Assembly: GCF_012223425.1 (NCBI RefSeq)
Contig: NZ_CP038799.1
Span: forward strand, 4,944,249-5,008,248
Direction of reading: 5' to 3'
Source of the DNA: Mycolicibacterium frederiksbergense
GTDB lineage: Bacteria > Actinomycetota > Actinomycetes > Mycobacteriales > Mycobacteriaceae
DNA: 64,000 nt
Shown here: positions 1 through 8,442 of the stretch, in pieces
Layout: the number at the start of each line of letters is the position of its first letter
Position numbering within the stretch: position 1 is the stretch's first letter
Position numbers and translations under genes: made by a program
The notes under the pieces: model-generated
The model's database searches: none
The model's input: the letters and a program-made list of their open reading frames with translations, nothing else
Told to the model about the DNA's origin: nothing

Positions 1-171
1 CGCACGACCGGGCGTCGGGTGTTCAGGATGGCGCCGTTCCATCACCACTTCGAGTTGGTGGGCTGGGCGGAGACCACGGTGATCATCCGGTTCTGGCTGC
101 TCACCGCGATCGCGTGTGGTCTGGGCGTCGCACTGTTCTATGGCGAGTGGCTTTCCATCGTCGGCGCTTAG
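1..171 (+). CDS. mraY: MraY C-terminus (phospho-MurNAc-pentapeptide transferase, partial)
   Basis: This is the last 56 codons of the integral membrane enzyme that transfers phospho-MurNAc-pentapeptide to the lipid carrier to make lipid I. The 5' part lies outside the window. The reading frame contains the conserved MraY HHHFE segment (MAPFHHHFELVGW) and a final transmembrane helix ending FYGEWLSIVGA. In actinobacterial dcw clusters the next gene should be murD; here it is not. The stop codon sits inside the first copy of a 17-bp near-perfect tandem repeat. Confidence 0.95.
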   Translation, partial: RTTGRRVFRMAPFHHHFELVGWAETTVIIRFWLLTAIACGLGVALFYGEWLSIVGA

Positions 172-193
172 GCGTCTCGTCGGCGCGTAGGCG
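158..193. repeat. 17-bp imperfect direct repeat at the mraY stop codon
   Basis: Bases 158-174 and 177-193 match at 16 of 17 positions (tcgtcggcgcttaggcg and tcgtcggcgcgtaggcg). The first copy contains the mraY stop codon and the second begins the intergenic region where murD would be expected. It may be a small tandem duplication and marks the edge of a rearranged interval. Confidence 0.6.
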
Positions 194-356
194 CCGCGGC
201 GGCGTTTCGCCGAGACCCGCGCAATGGCTGCTTTTGTGGCCGTCACAGCGACCGCTTTGCGTTTCTCGGATTAGCTGACCACCGTCGATCGGACCGTTAC
301 CGCGACACGCCCCAGATATCCGCGCCGTCCGGCGCGGGACGGGGGAGGATTCTGGG

Positions 357-413
357 GTGCAGGGGACTAGTGGGGCTGGCGTGACGCCTGTGACTCTTGT
401 GAGCGGCGGGTGA
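357..413 (+). other. 18-codon leader ORF coupled to ftsW (possible murD scar)
   Basis: A GTG at 357 is preceded by a strong Shine-Dalgarno run (GGGGGAGG, 342-349, spacing 7). It opens 18 codons ending in a TGA (411-413) that overlaps the GTG start of ftsW at 410, the same GTGA coupling used between ftsW/murG and murG/murC. The peptide is VQGTSGAGVTPVTLVSGG. Its end, PVTLVSGG, loosely resembles the first beta strand of MurD proteins. It could be a leader peptide that couples ftsW translation, or the scar of a large in-frame murD deletion. The rest of 172-356 holds no recognisable gene. Confidence 0.35.
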
Positions 414-2044
414 ACAATCTTCTGACCGCGGCGCGGTCGCGGTTGCGCCGTCCCGGCAAGTCCGGTGCCGATGAGGCCGCCGCCAAGAAACCCGCCACCA
501 TCGCGGCGACCGAACAGCCACGCAGCCGCTTCGGTGTCTGGCTCAGCCGGCCGATGACATCGTTCCACCTGATCATCGCGGTGGCATCCATCCTGGTGAC
601 GCTCGGACTGATCATGGTGCTCTCCGCATCGGGGGTCTACTCCTATGACGCCGGCGGCTCGCCGTGGACGGTGTTCCTGAAGCAGGTGGTCTGGACTCTC
701 GTCGGTCTGGTGGCCTTCTATATCGCGCTGCGGATGCCGATCCGGATCATGCGCAAGCTGGCGTTCCCCGCCTTCGCGTTCACCATCGTCCTGCTGGTCC
801 TGGTGCTGGTCCCCGGAATCGGCAAGATCGCCAACGGTTCCCGCGGCTGGTTCGTGTTCGGCGGGTTCTCCATGCAGCCCTCGGAGCTGGCCAAGATGGC
901 CTTCGCCGTCTGGGGCGCACACCTGCTGGCCGCCCGCCGGATGGAGCAGGCCACGCTGCGCCAGATGCTGGTGCCCCTGTTGCCCGCGGCGGCGCTGGCG
1001 CTGACGCTGATCTTCATGCAGCCCGACCTCGGGCAGTCGGTGTCGCTGAGCATCATCCTGCTCGGCCTGCTCTGGTATGCGGGTCTGCCGCTGAAGTTGT
1101 TCGTGAGCACGGTGTCCGGCGCGGTGATCGCCGCCGGCATCCTCGCGGTGTCCGCCGGGTACCGATCGGCGCGTGTGCAGTCCTGGCTCAACCCGATGGC
1201 CGATGCCCAGGGCTCGGGATATCAGGCCCGGCAGGCGCGCTATGCGCTGGCCAACGGCGGGTTGTTCGGTGACGGCCTGGGCCAGGGCACCGCCAAGTAC
1301 AACTATCTGCCCAACGCCCACAACGACTTCATCTTCGCCATCATCGGCGAAGAGCTCGGCTATATCGGTGCCGCCGGGGTGCTGTGTCTGTTCGGCCTGT
1401 TCGCCTACACCGGTATGCGGATCGCCCGCCGCTCTGCCGATCCGTTCCTGCGCCTGCTCACCGCGACGGTGACAATGTGGGTGATCGGACAGGCCTTCAT
1501 CAACGTCGGCTACGTGGTGGGTCTGCTGCCGGTGACCGGGCTGCAGCTGCCACTCATCTCCGCCGGCGGAACATCGACCGCGACAACGATGCTCATCCTC
1601 GGCGTGATCACCAACGCGGCCAGACACGAACCCGAGGCGGTGGCCGCGCTGCGGGCCGGCCGCGATGACCGGGTCAACCGGCTGCTGCGACTGCCGCCGC
1701 CGGTGCCGTACGTGCCCAGCCGCCTCGAAGTGGCCCGCGACCGGCTGCGCACCAAGGAAGGTAAGACACCCGGCAAGGCCGTCAAGAAGGCACCGCCGAA
1801 GTCGCCCCCCAGGGCCGCCGCGAAGGCTTCGGGGAAGGCCGTCGCCAAGGCCTCCTCGAAGGCCTCCTCGAAGGCCAAGGCCAAGCAGCCCCGAAAGGCC
1901 CCGGCGGCCGATGCACGCCGAACTGCCCAGCCGGGCGAACGGACGGCACGGCGCGCAGGGCATCATGGAGAGGGCCGAAACGGCCGCCAGGGGCGAGGCC
2001 AACAGGGCCGTGCCCGGTCATTGGAAGGTCAGCGTTACGGGTGA
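410..2044 (+). CDS. ftsW: FtsW, SEDS-family septal peptidoglycan polymerase
   Basis: FtsW is the lipid II glycosyltransferase of the divisome, working with the class B penicillin-binding protein at the septum. The 544-aa product has about ten transmembrane helices starting near residue 47 and carries SEDS signatures: GSRGWFVFGGFSMQPSELAK, PNAHNDFIFAIIGEELG and LPLISAGGTS. The GTG at 410 is the only start after a stop at 368 and overlaps the stop of an 18-codon leader ORF. The C-terminal cytoplasmic tail (from about residue 445) is very rich in Lys and Ala, with AKAS/SKA repeats, and ends in SLEGQRYG like other mycobacterial FtsW proteins. The stop overlaps the murG start by 4 nt. The gene directly follows mraY because murD is missing. 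Confidence 0.95.
   Translation: MNNLLTAARSRLRRPGKSGADEAAAKKPATIAATEQPRSRFGVWLSRPMTSFHLIIAVASILVTLGLIMVLSASGVYSYDAGGSPWTVFLKQVVWTLVGLVAFYIALRMPIRIMRKLAFPAFAFTIVLLVLVLVPGIGKIANGSRGWFVFGGFSMQPSELAKMAFAVWGAHLLAARRMEQATLRQMLVPLLPAAALALTLIFMQPDLGQSVSLSIILLGLLWYAGLPLKLFVSTVSGAVIAAGILAVSAGYRSARVQSWLNPMADAQGSGYQARQARYALANGGLFGDGLGQGTAKYNYLPNAHNDFIFAIIGEELGYIGAAGVLCLFGLFAYTGMRIARRSADPFLRLLTATVTMWVIGQAFINVGYVVGLLPVTGLQLPLISAGGTSTATTMLILGVITNAARHEPEAVAALRAGRDDRVNRLLRLPPPVPYVPSRLEVARDRLRTKEGKTPGKAVKKAPPKSPPRAAAKASGKAVAKASSKASSKAKAKQPRKAPAADARRTAQPGERTARRAGHHGEGRNGRQGRGQQGRARSLEGQRYG
1847..1870 (+). repeat. Exact 12-bp tandem repeat in the ftsW tail
   Basis: The unit AAGGCCTCCTCG occurs twice head to tail (1847-1858, 1859-1870). 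It encodes part of the Lys/Ala/Ser-rich repeats of the FtsW cytoplasmic tail. Such short in-frame repeats are prone to slippage, so tail length could vary between strains. Confidence 0.8.
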
Positions 2045-3165
2045 GCACGATATCGGTCGTTCTGGCGGGGGGCGGCACGGCGGGACACGTCGAACCCGCG
2101 ATGGCCGTGGCCGATGCACTGACCGAATTGGACCCACAGGTACGGATCACCGCGCTGGGCACTGCGCGCGGCCTGGAAACCCGCCTGGTCCCTGAGCGCG
2201 GCTACGACCTGCAGCTCATCACCCCGGTGCCACTGCCGCGCAAGCCTTCGGCGGATCTGCTCCGGTTGCCGCTGCGGGTGCGCACCGCGGTCCGGCAGAC
2301 CAGGGCCGTGTTCGACTCCGTGCACGTCGACGTCGTGATCGGGTTCGGCGGGTACGTCTCGGTTCCCGCCTATCTGGCGGCGCGGCCCGGCTTGCGCCGG
2401 TCGCGGGTGCCGGTGGTGATCCACGAGGCCAACGCCAGCGCCGGCTGGGCCAACCGGTTGGGTGCGCGTTCCGCGCAGCGCGTGCTGGCCGCGACACCCG
2501 ATCCCGGGCTGGGGCATGTCGAGGTGGTCGGGGTGCCGGTGCGCGCGAGCATCACCTCGCTGGACCGCGCCGCGCTGCGCGCGCAGGCGCGTGCCGCGTT
2601 CGGATTCGACGAGGACGCCCGCGTGCTGCTGGTGTTCGGCGGATCCCAAGGCGCGCAGTCGATCAACCGCGCGGTATCCGGTGCGGCGGGAGCGCTTGCC
2701 GCCAAGGGTATTTCGGTGCTGCACGCGCACGGGCCGAAGAACACCCTGGACCTGCCCGAGCCCTCGGGGCCGCCCTATGTCGCGGTGCCCTACCTGGACC
2801 GGATGGACCTGGCCTACGCCGCCGCCGACCTGGCCATCTGCCGATCGGGTGCGATGACGGTGGCCGAGGTCAGCGCGATCGGACTGCCCGCCGTCTACGT
2901 GCCGTTGCCCATCGGCAACGGCGAACAACGGCTGAATGCGCTGCCGGTGGTCGACGCCGGCGGCGGACTCCTGATCGACGACGCCGACCTGTCACCGTCG
3001 TTGATCGCCGACACCGTGGCCTCGGTGCTGGCCGATGCCGATCGCCTGCAGCAGATGACGGCGGCCGCCGCACTGGCCGGGCATCGCGACGCCGCCCGCC
3101 GGGTGGCCGAGGTGGCGCTCGAGGTGGCGCGGCAGTATCGCGCGGACCGGAAGTCAGTGCGGTGA
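2041..3165 (+). CDS. murG: MurG, UDP-GlcNAc:lipid I N-acetylglucosaminyltransferase
   Basis: MurG adds GlcNAc to lipid I to form lipid II on the inner face of the membrane. The 374-aa product has the two-lobed GT-B layout. The N-terminal lobe has the glycine-rich loop LAGGGTAGHVEPAMAVA (residues 8-24), and the C-terminal donor site includes VFGGSQGAQSIN and ICRSGAMTVAEVSAIGLPA. GTG start, overlapping the ftsW stop as GTGA; its own stop overlaps murC the same way. Length is normal for the family. Confidence 0.97.
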   Translation: MSTISVVLAGGGTAGHVEPAMAVADALTELDPQVRITALGTARGLETRLVPERGYDLQLITPVPLPRKPSADLLRLPLRVRTAVRQTRAVFDSVHVDVVIGFGGYVSVPAYLAARPGLRRSRVPVVIHEANASAGWANRLGARSAQRVLAATPDPGLGHVEVVGVPVRASITSLDRAALRAQARAAFGFDEDARVLLVFGGSQGAQSINRAVSGAAGALAAKGISVLHAHGPKNTLDLPEPSGPPYVAVPYLDRMDLAYAAADLAICRSGAMTVAEVSAIGLPAVYVPLPIGNGEQRLNALPVVDAGGGLLIDDADLSPSLIADTVASVLADADRLQQMTAAAALAGHRDAARRVAEVALEVARQYRADRKSVR

Positions 3166-4592
3166 AGGGCCTACCGCCGGAGTTGCAGCGCGTGCACATG
3201 GTGGGCATCGGTGGCGCCGGGATGTCCGGTATCGCCCGCATCCTGCTCGATCGCGGCGGGCTGGTCTCGGGTTCGGATGCCAAGGAGTCCCGCGGTGTGG
3301 CCGCGCTGCGGGCCCGGGGCGCCGAGATCCGGATCGGGCACGACGGCTCGGCGCTCGACATGCTCGACGGTGGCCCGACCGCGGTGGTCACCACGCACGC
3401 GGCCATCCCGAAGACCAACCCCGAACTCGTCGAGGCCCGCCGCCGGGGTATCCCGGTGATCCTGCGCCCGGTGGTGCTGGCCAAGCTGATGGCCGGGGAC
3501 ACCACCCTGATGGTCACCGGTACGGCCGGTAAGACGACCACCACGTCGATGTTGATCGTGGCGTTGCAGCACAGCGGATTCGATCCCTCGTTCGCGGTCG
3601 GCGGGGATCTCGGCGCGGCCGGGACCAACGCGCACCACGGCAGTGGCCCCTACTTCGTCGCCGAGGCCGACGAGAGCGACGGCTCGCTGGTGCAGTATCA
3701 GCCCGATATCGCCGTGGTGACCAATATCGAGGCCGACCATCTCGACTTCTTCGGAAGTGAGCAGGCCTACGTCGCGGTGTTCGACGCATTCATGGAGCGC
3801 CTGACGCCCGGGGGCGCCCTGGTGGTCTGCGTGGATGATCCTGGCGCCGCCGCGCTCGCCGAACGCACTGCGGCGCTGGGCATCCGGGTGCTGCGCTACG
3901 GGAGTGCCGGTCAGCCTGAGCTCGCCGGTGCCCTGCTGGATTGGGAGCAGCACGGCACCAGCGCGGTGGCGACCGTGCAGCTGGCGGGGGAGGCCGGCCC
4001 GCGCACCATGCGGTTGTCGGTGCCCGGCCGGCACATGGCGCTCAATGCGCTGGCCGCACTGCTGGCCGCGATCCAGGCCGGCGCTCCGGCCGACGTCGTC
4101 CTCGACGCCTTGGCCGAATTCGAGGGTGTGCGCCGCCGGTTCGAACTGGTGGGTGTGGCGGCGGAGGTCAAGGTCTTCGACGATTACGCGCATCACCCCA
4201 CGAAGGTGTCGGCCGCGTTATCTGCGGTGCGTGCGCTGGCCGCCGAATCACATGGCCGTGCCATCGTCGTCTTCCAGCCGCATCTGTATTCGCGCACACA
4301 AACTTTCGCGCGCGAGTTCGGTACCGCGCTGAGCGCGGCCGACGAGGTGTTCGTGCTGGATGTCTTCGCGGCGCGTGAGCAGCCGATCGCCGGGATCAGC
4401 GGGCGCAGCATTGCCGAGCATGTCAGCGTGCCGGTGCACTACGTGCCGGATTTCTCGGCGGTCGCCGAACAGGTGGCGGCCTCCGCCGGACCGGGTGACG
4501 TGGTGGTGACGATGGGCGCCGGCGATGTCACCCTGCTGGGCCGCGAGATCCTGGACGCCGTGAGCGCGCGTGCCGACCGGGCGGCGCGGTAG
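3162..4592 (+). CDS. murC: MurC, UDP-N-acetylmuramate-L-alanine ligase
   Basis: MurC is the ATP-dependent ligase that adds L-Ala to UDP-MurNAc, the first peptide step of peptidoglycan precursor synthesis. The 476-aa product has the N-terminal UDP-binding motif GIGGAGMSGIA, the Mur ligase P-loop VTGTAGKTTTTSM (near residue 123), the EADESDGSL segment, the DDYAHHPTK motif and a C-terminal substrate domain. GTG start coupled to murG. The stop is followed with no gap by the ftsQ ATG. It is the only Mur ligase gene left in this part of the dcw cluster. Confidence 0.97.
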   Translation: MKGLPPELQRVHMVGIGGAGMSGIARILLDRGGLVSGSDAKESRGVAALRARGAEIRIGHDGSALDMLDGGPTAVVTTHAAIPKTNPELVEARRRGIPVILRPVVLAKLMAGDTTLMVTGTAGKTTTTSMLIVALQHSGFDPSFAVGGDLGAAGTNAHHGSGPYFVAEADESDGSLVQYQPDIAVVTNIEADHLDFFGSEQAYVAVFDAFMERLTPGGALVVCVDDPGAAALAERTAALGIRVLRYGSAGQPELAGALLDWEQHGTSAVATVQLAGEAGPRTMRLSVPGRHMALNALAALLAAIQAGAPADVVLDALAEFEGVRRRFELVGVAAEVKVFDDYAHHPTKVSAALSAVRALAAESHGRAIVVFQPHLYSRTQTFAREFGTALSAADEVFVLDVFAAREQPIAGISGRSIAEHVSVPVHYVPDFSAVAEQVAASAGPGDVVVTMGAGDVTLLGREILDAVSARADRAAR

Positions 4593-5570
4593 ATGACCGG
4601 CCCGGCCGACGAGCGGGACGAGCCCGAGACCATGGCGGCGGCCGCACACGCCGCCGAGGAAGCGGCGGCGGCCGCCGAGGACCCGCAGCCTGCGCAGGAC
4701 GTCGGCGCGCCCGAAGCGGACGCCGCGGCCGAAGACGCCGCGGCGGAAGAGGATTTCGAAGGGCCGCGTCGCCGCGCCCGGCGGGAACGCGAGGAACGGC
4801 GCATCGCGCAGGCACGCGCCCAGGCCATCGAACAGAACCGCCGCGAAGCCAAGCGCCGCGCCTTCGGCCACACCGAGGAGGCGCCGGCACCCAACCGACG
4901 CGGGGTGATCCGCGGACTGAAGGTGCTGATGTGGTCGGCACTGCTGGCGGTGCTGGCCGTCGGTGCGGGCCTGTTGCTGTATTTCACGCCGATCATGTCG
5001 GCGCGGGCGACGGTGATCACCGGTTTGACGGCCATCACCGAGGACGAGATCCGGCAGGCCGCGGCCGTGCCGTCCGGCACACCGCTGCTGCAGATCAACA
5101 CCGACACGGTGGCCGAGCGGGTGGCCTCCATCCGCCGGGTGGCCAGCGTCCGGGTCCAGCGCGAGTACCCGTCGACGCTGCGCATCACCGTCGAGGAGCG
5201 GATCCCGTTGGTGGTCAAGGACTATCCGGATGGCCCGCACCTGTTCGACAAGGACGGCGTCGATTTCGTGACCGCGCCGCCGCCACCCGGCCTGCCCTAT
5301 ATCGACACCGAGACACCGGGCCCGAATGATCCGGCGACCCAGGCGGCGCTCGAGGTGCTCACCTCATTGCCGCCGGAGGTGTCGGGTCAGGTGAGCCGGG
5401 TCGAGGCGCCCTCGGTGGCGGCCATCACACTGATCCTGTTCGACGGCCGGAAAGTGGTGTGGGGCACCACCGACCGCACCCAGGAGAAGGCGCTCAAGCT
5501 GGCCGCGCTACTTACCCAGCCCGGGCAGACCTACGACGTCTCCAGCCCGGATCTGCCGACGGTCAAGTAG
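4593..5570 (+). CDS. ftsQ: FtsQ, divisome bitopic membrane protein with POTRA domain
   Basis: FtsQ bridges early and late divisome proteins. The 325-aa product has a long Ala/Glu-rich then Arg-rich cytoplasmic N-terminus (residues 1-105), a single transmembrane helix (about 110-132) and an extracytoplasmic POTRA domain starting near ATVITGLTAITEDEI, followed by the FtsQ beta domain with VRVQREYPSTLRITVEER. The ATG directly abuts the murC stop. The extended acidic N-terminus is typical of mycobacterial FtsQ. About 200 bases separate it from ftsZ, which has its own candidate promoter. Confidence 0.95.
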   Translation: MTGPADERDEPETMAAAAHAAEEAAAAAEDPQPAQDVGAPEADAAAEDAAAEEDFEGPRRRARREREERRIAQARAQAIEQNRREAKRRAFGHTEEAPAPNRRGVIRGLKVLMWSALLAVLAVGAGLLLYFTPIMSARATVITGLTAITEDEIRQAAAVPSGTPLLQINTDTVAERVASIRRVASVRVQREYPSTLRITVEERIPLVVKDYPDGPHLFDKDGVDFVTAPPPPGLPYIDTETPGPNDPATQAALEVLTSLPPEVSGQVSRVEAPSVAAITLILFDGRKVVWGTTDRTQEKALKLAALLTQPGQTYDVSSPDLPTVK

Positions 5571-5692
5571 GACACCGCGCGCAGGCGCCGCGAAGACACC
5601 GCGCGCCGAAGCGAGAAATTGTCGCGCCGTGTCGGCGCGCCTGCGGGGTTCCTGCGCCGGGTCGCCCTACCGTTCTGGTTGCGCGGAACTAC

Positions 5693-5716
5693 TTGACATA
5701 ACTCTAAGCCTATGGT
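5693..5716 (+). promoter_or_regulatory. Candidate ftsZ promoter
   Basis: A consensus -35 hexamer TTGACA (5693-5698) is followed by TATGGT (5711-5716), which fits the mycobacterial TANNNT -10 pattern. The 12-nt spacing is short, so one element may belong to an overlapping promoter. It lies 60 bases before the ftsZ ATG. From memory, a similar TTGACATAACTCTAA stretch precedes ftsZ in other mycobacteria. Confidence 0.5.
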
Positions 5717-5775
5717 TGAGGTTGAGGGTTTCGCTCACCGACATCGACATTCAGGTCAGGAAAGGGCGATCCGCG

Positions 5776-6927
5776 ATGACCCCCCCGCATAACTACCTCG
5801 CCGTTATCAAGGTGGTCGGCATCGGCGGCGGCGGCGTGAACGCCGTCAACCGGATGATCGAGCACGGACTCAAAGGCGTCGAGTTCATCGCCATCAACAC
5901 CGACGCGCAGGCGTTGCTGATGAGCGATGCCGACGTCAAGCTCGACGTCGGTCGTGATTCGACCCGCGGCCTGGGCGCCGGCGCCGACCCGGAGGTCGGC
6001 CGCAAGGCCGCCGAGGACGCCAAGGACGATATCGAGGAACTGATCCGCGGCGCGGATATGGTCTTCGTCACCGCAGGCGAGGGTGGCGGCACCGGCACCG
6101 GTGGCGCACCGGTGGTGGCCAGCATCGCCCGCAAGATGGGTGCGTTGACGGTCGGTGTCGTGACGCGGCCGTTCTCCTTCGAGGGCAAGCGCCGGTCCAA
6201 CCAGGCCGAGACCGGCATCACCGCGCTGCGGGAAAGCTGCGACACGTTGATCGTCATCCCGAACGATCGGCTGCTGCAGATGGGCGACGCGGCGGTCTCG
6301 CTGATGGATGCCTTCCGCAGTGCCGACGAGGTGCTTCTCAACGGCGTCCAGGGCATCACCGACCTGATCACCACTCCCGGCCTGATCAACGTCGACTTCG
6401 CCGACGTCAAGGGTGTCATGAGCGGCGCGGGCACCGCGCTGATGGGCATCGGTTCGGCCCGCGGCGACGGACGCGCGCTCAAGGCCGCCGAGATCGCCAT
6501 CAACTCACCGCTGCTGGAGGCCTCGATGGAGGGCGCGCAGGGCGTGCTGCTGTCGGTCGCCGGTGGCAGTGACCTGGGCCTGTTCGAGATCAACGAGGCC
6601 GCCTCGCTGGTGCAGGAGGCCGCGCATGCCGAGGCCAACATCATCTTCGGCACCGTGATCGACGATTCGCTGGGCGACGAGGTGCGGGTCACCGTGATCG
6701 CCGCCGGTTTCGACACCTCCGGCCCGAGCCGCAAACCCGTTGTGGGGGAGGGCGCGCCCTCTGTCGCCGCCGGTTCGGCGGGCAAGGTCAGGTCCAGCGT
6801 GTTCGAGCCGGCCGACGCCATGTCGGTGCCGGCTCACACCAACGGAGCGACCGTCCGGATCGGTGGTCCGGACGACGGCGGCATCTCCGACGACGACGTC
6901 GACGTGCCGCCGTTCATGCGCCACTGA
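5776..6927 (+). CDS. ftsZ: FtsZ, tubulin-like division GTPase
   Basis: FtsZ polymerises with GTP into the Z ring that recruits the divisome. The 383-aa product begins MTPPHNYLAVIKVVGIGGGG, matching mycobacterial FtsZ, so the ATG at 5776 is chosen over an upstream in-frame start at 5629. Motifs are the tubulin signature GGGTGTGGAP, the T7-loop region with NVDFADVKGVM, and the conserved C-terminal tail DDDVDVPPFMRH that binds FtsW/SepF partners. It is expressed from the leader promoter as well as from dcw read-through. pgeF starts 6 nt after the stop. Confidence 0.98.
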   Translation: MTPPHNYLAVIKVVGIGGGGVNAVNRMIEHGLKGVEFIAINTDAQALLMSDADVKLDVGRDSTRGLGAGADPEVGRKAAEDAKDDIEELIRGADMVFVTAGEGGGTGTGGAPVVASIARKMGALTVGVVTRPFSFEGKRRSNQAETGITALRESCDTLIVIPNDRLLQMGDAAVSLMDAFRSADEVLLNGVQGITDLITTPGLINVDFADVKGVMSGAGTALMGIGSARGDGRALKAAEIAINSPLLEASMEGAQGVLLSVAGGSDLGLFEINEAASLVQEAAHAEANIIFGTVIDDSLGDEVRVTVIAAGFDTSGPSRKPVVGEGAPSVAAGSAGKVRSSVFEPADAMSVPAHTNGATVRIGGPDDGGISDDDVDVPPFMRH

Positions 6928-6933
6928 TCCGTC

Positions 6934-7641
6934 GTGCCGGTTCGGGTTCGGCGCGTGACCACCACCCGTGCGGGTGGGGTATCGGCACCGCCCTTCGACA
7001 CCTTCAATCTCGGTGACCATGTCGGCGATGATCCGGTCGCGGTGGCCGCCAACCGGAGACGGCTGGCCTCATCGATCGGCCTGGCCGAGGACGCCGTGGT
7101 CTGGATGAACCAGGTGCACTCGGCCAATGTCGCGGTCGTCGAGGGTCCGCAGGGCGCCGCCGTCGACCAGACCGATGCGTTGGTGAGCACCACCCGCGGT
7201 CTGGCGCTGGCGGTGGTGACCGCGGACTGTGTCCCGGTGCTGCTGGCCGACGCGCGGGCCGGGGTCATCGGCGCCGCCCATGCGGGCCGGGTGGGTGCCC
7301 AGATCGGCATCGTGCCCCGCACTGTGGAGGAAATGGTGAAGGTGGGTGCGTCCGTCGCCGATATCTCCGTGCTGCTGGGCCCGGCGGTGAGCGGCCGCAA
7401 CTATGAGGTACCCGCGGAAATGGTCGACGAGGTGGACGCCGTGCTGCCGGGCAGCCGGTGCCGGACCGCCAGGGGCACCCCGGGCCTGGATATCCGCGCC
7501 GGAATTGCGCGACAGCTGGCGGCATTGGGTGTGAAGTCCGTTGACATCGATCCCCGCTGCACCGTCGAGGACGCCGCGCTGTTCAGCCATCGGCGTGATG
7601 CTCCGACCGGACGGCTGGCGTCATTGGTGTGGATGGAATGA
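6934..7641 (+). CDS. pgeF: PgeF/YfiH family peptidoglycan editing factor (laccase-domain protein)
   Basis: This family (formerly annotated polyphenol oxidase) contains a His/Cys metal site; Escherichia coli PgeF hydrolyses the wrong UDP-MurNAc-L-Ser made by MurC. The 235-aa product keeps the site residues in NQVHSANV, TADCVPVLL and AAHAGRVG. GTG start just after ftsZ; the stop overlaps the next gene's ATG (ATGA). It is the homologue of M. tuberculosis Rv2149c in the same position. Activity on UDP-MurNAc-L-Ser is inferred from the family. Confidence 0.88.
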   Translation: MPVRVRRVTTTRAGGVSAPPFDTFNLGDHVGDDPVAVAANRRRLASSIGLAEDAVVWMNQVHSANVAVVEGPQGAAVDQTDALVSTTRGLALAVVTADCVPVLLADARAGVIGAAHAGRVGAQIGIVPRTVEEMVKVGASVADISVLLGPAVSGRNYEVPAEMVDEVDAVLPGSRCRTARGTPGLDIRAGIARQLAALGVKSVDIDPRCTVEDAALFSHRRDAPTGRLASLVWME

Positions 7642-8378
7642 GCACCCACCGCGACGTGGAACTGGCCGGAGCGCTGGCCGCGGTACGGACCCGGTTGGCA
7701 CGTGCCGCCGAGGCCGCCGGCCGGCCGGTGCGGGAAATCGAACTGCTGCCGATCACGAAGTTCTTTCCCGCCTCCGATGTCGTGATCCTGCGGCGGTTGG
7801 GCTGTACCGAGTTCGGTGAGTCGCGCGAGCAGGAGGCCGCCAGGAAGGTGGCCGACGTCCGGTCCGCGTTTCCGGGCGACGAGATCCGCTGGCACATGGT
7901 CGGCCACATCCAGCGGAACAAGGCGCGCGCCATTGCCCGCTGGGCCTACGCCGCGCATTCGGTGGACAGTGCCCGGCTGATCGCCGCCCTCGGGGGAGGC
8001 GCCGAGCAGGAGCTGGACGCGGGCGGGCGTACCCGACCGCTGCGGGTCTATCTGCAGATCAGCCTCGACGGCGATCCCGATCGCGGCGGGGTGGATGTGA
8101 ACAAGCCGGACCTGATCGACGAGCTATGTGCCGCAACACATGCCATCGACGCACTGGAGTTCGCCGGGTTGATGGGCATCCCGCCGCTGAGCTGGGATGC
8201 CGAGGATGCGTTCGCGCGGCTGCAGGCCGAACGCGACCGGGTGCAGCGGTCGTTCACTCAGCGGCTGGGGCTGTCGGCGGGCATGTCGGGAGATATGGAG
8301 ACGGCGGTGCGATATGGATCCACGTGTGTGCGTGTCGGAACCGCGTTGATGGGTCAACGTCCTCTAACGTCACCCTGA
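7638..8378 (+). CDS. YggS/PLPBP family pyridoxal phosphate homeostasis protein
   Basis: The 246-aa product belongs to the fold-type III PLP-binding family that maintains intracellular PLP and amino/keto acid balance, with no known catalysis. The PLP lysine lies in ELLPITKFFP (near residue 40). Other signatures are WHMVGHIQRNKAR and the phosphate-binding C-terminus with MSGDMETAVRYGSTCVRVGTA broken across residues 215-235. The start chosen is the ATG at 7638, which overlaps the pgeF stop; an in-frame ATG at 7629 is less likely. Homologue of Rv2148c in the conserved ftsZ-sepF interval. Confidence 0.93.
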   Translation: MSTHRDVELAGALAAVRTRLARAAEAAGRPVREIELLPITKFFPASDVVILRRLGCTEFGESREQEAARKVADVRSAFPGDEIRWHMVGHIQRNKARAIARWAYAAHSVDSARLIAALGGGAEQELDAGGRTRPLRVYLQISLDGDPDRGGVDVNKPDLIDELCAATHAIDALEFAGLMGIPPLSWDAEDAFARLQAERDRVQRSFTQRLGLSAGMSGDMETAVRYGSTCVRVGTALMGQRPLTSP

Positions 8379-8442
8379 GTAGTCACTCCAGTCACATCTT
8401 CATCACAGACAACACAGACACAAGTCGTTAAAGGGGCAGGCG

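Noticed and set aside
101..2002. 633-aa open frame on the - strand opposite ftsW
   Set aside because: Arg/Gly/His-rich shadow translation typical of high-GC antisense; ftsW on the + strand has full homology.
8385..8398. TGAGTAGTCACTCC before sepF as a second MacR-like site
   Set aside because: The half-site spacing is two bases shorter than in the consensus.
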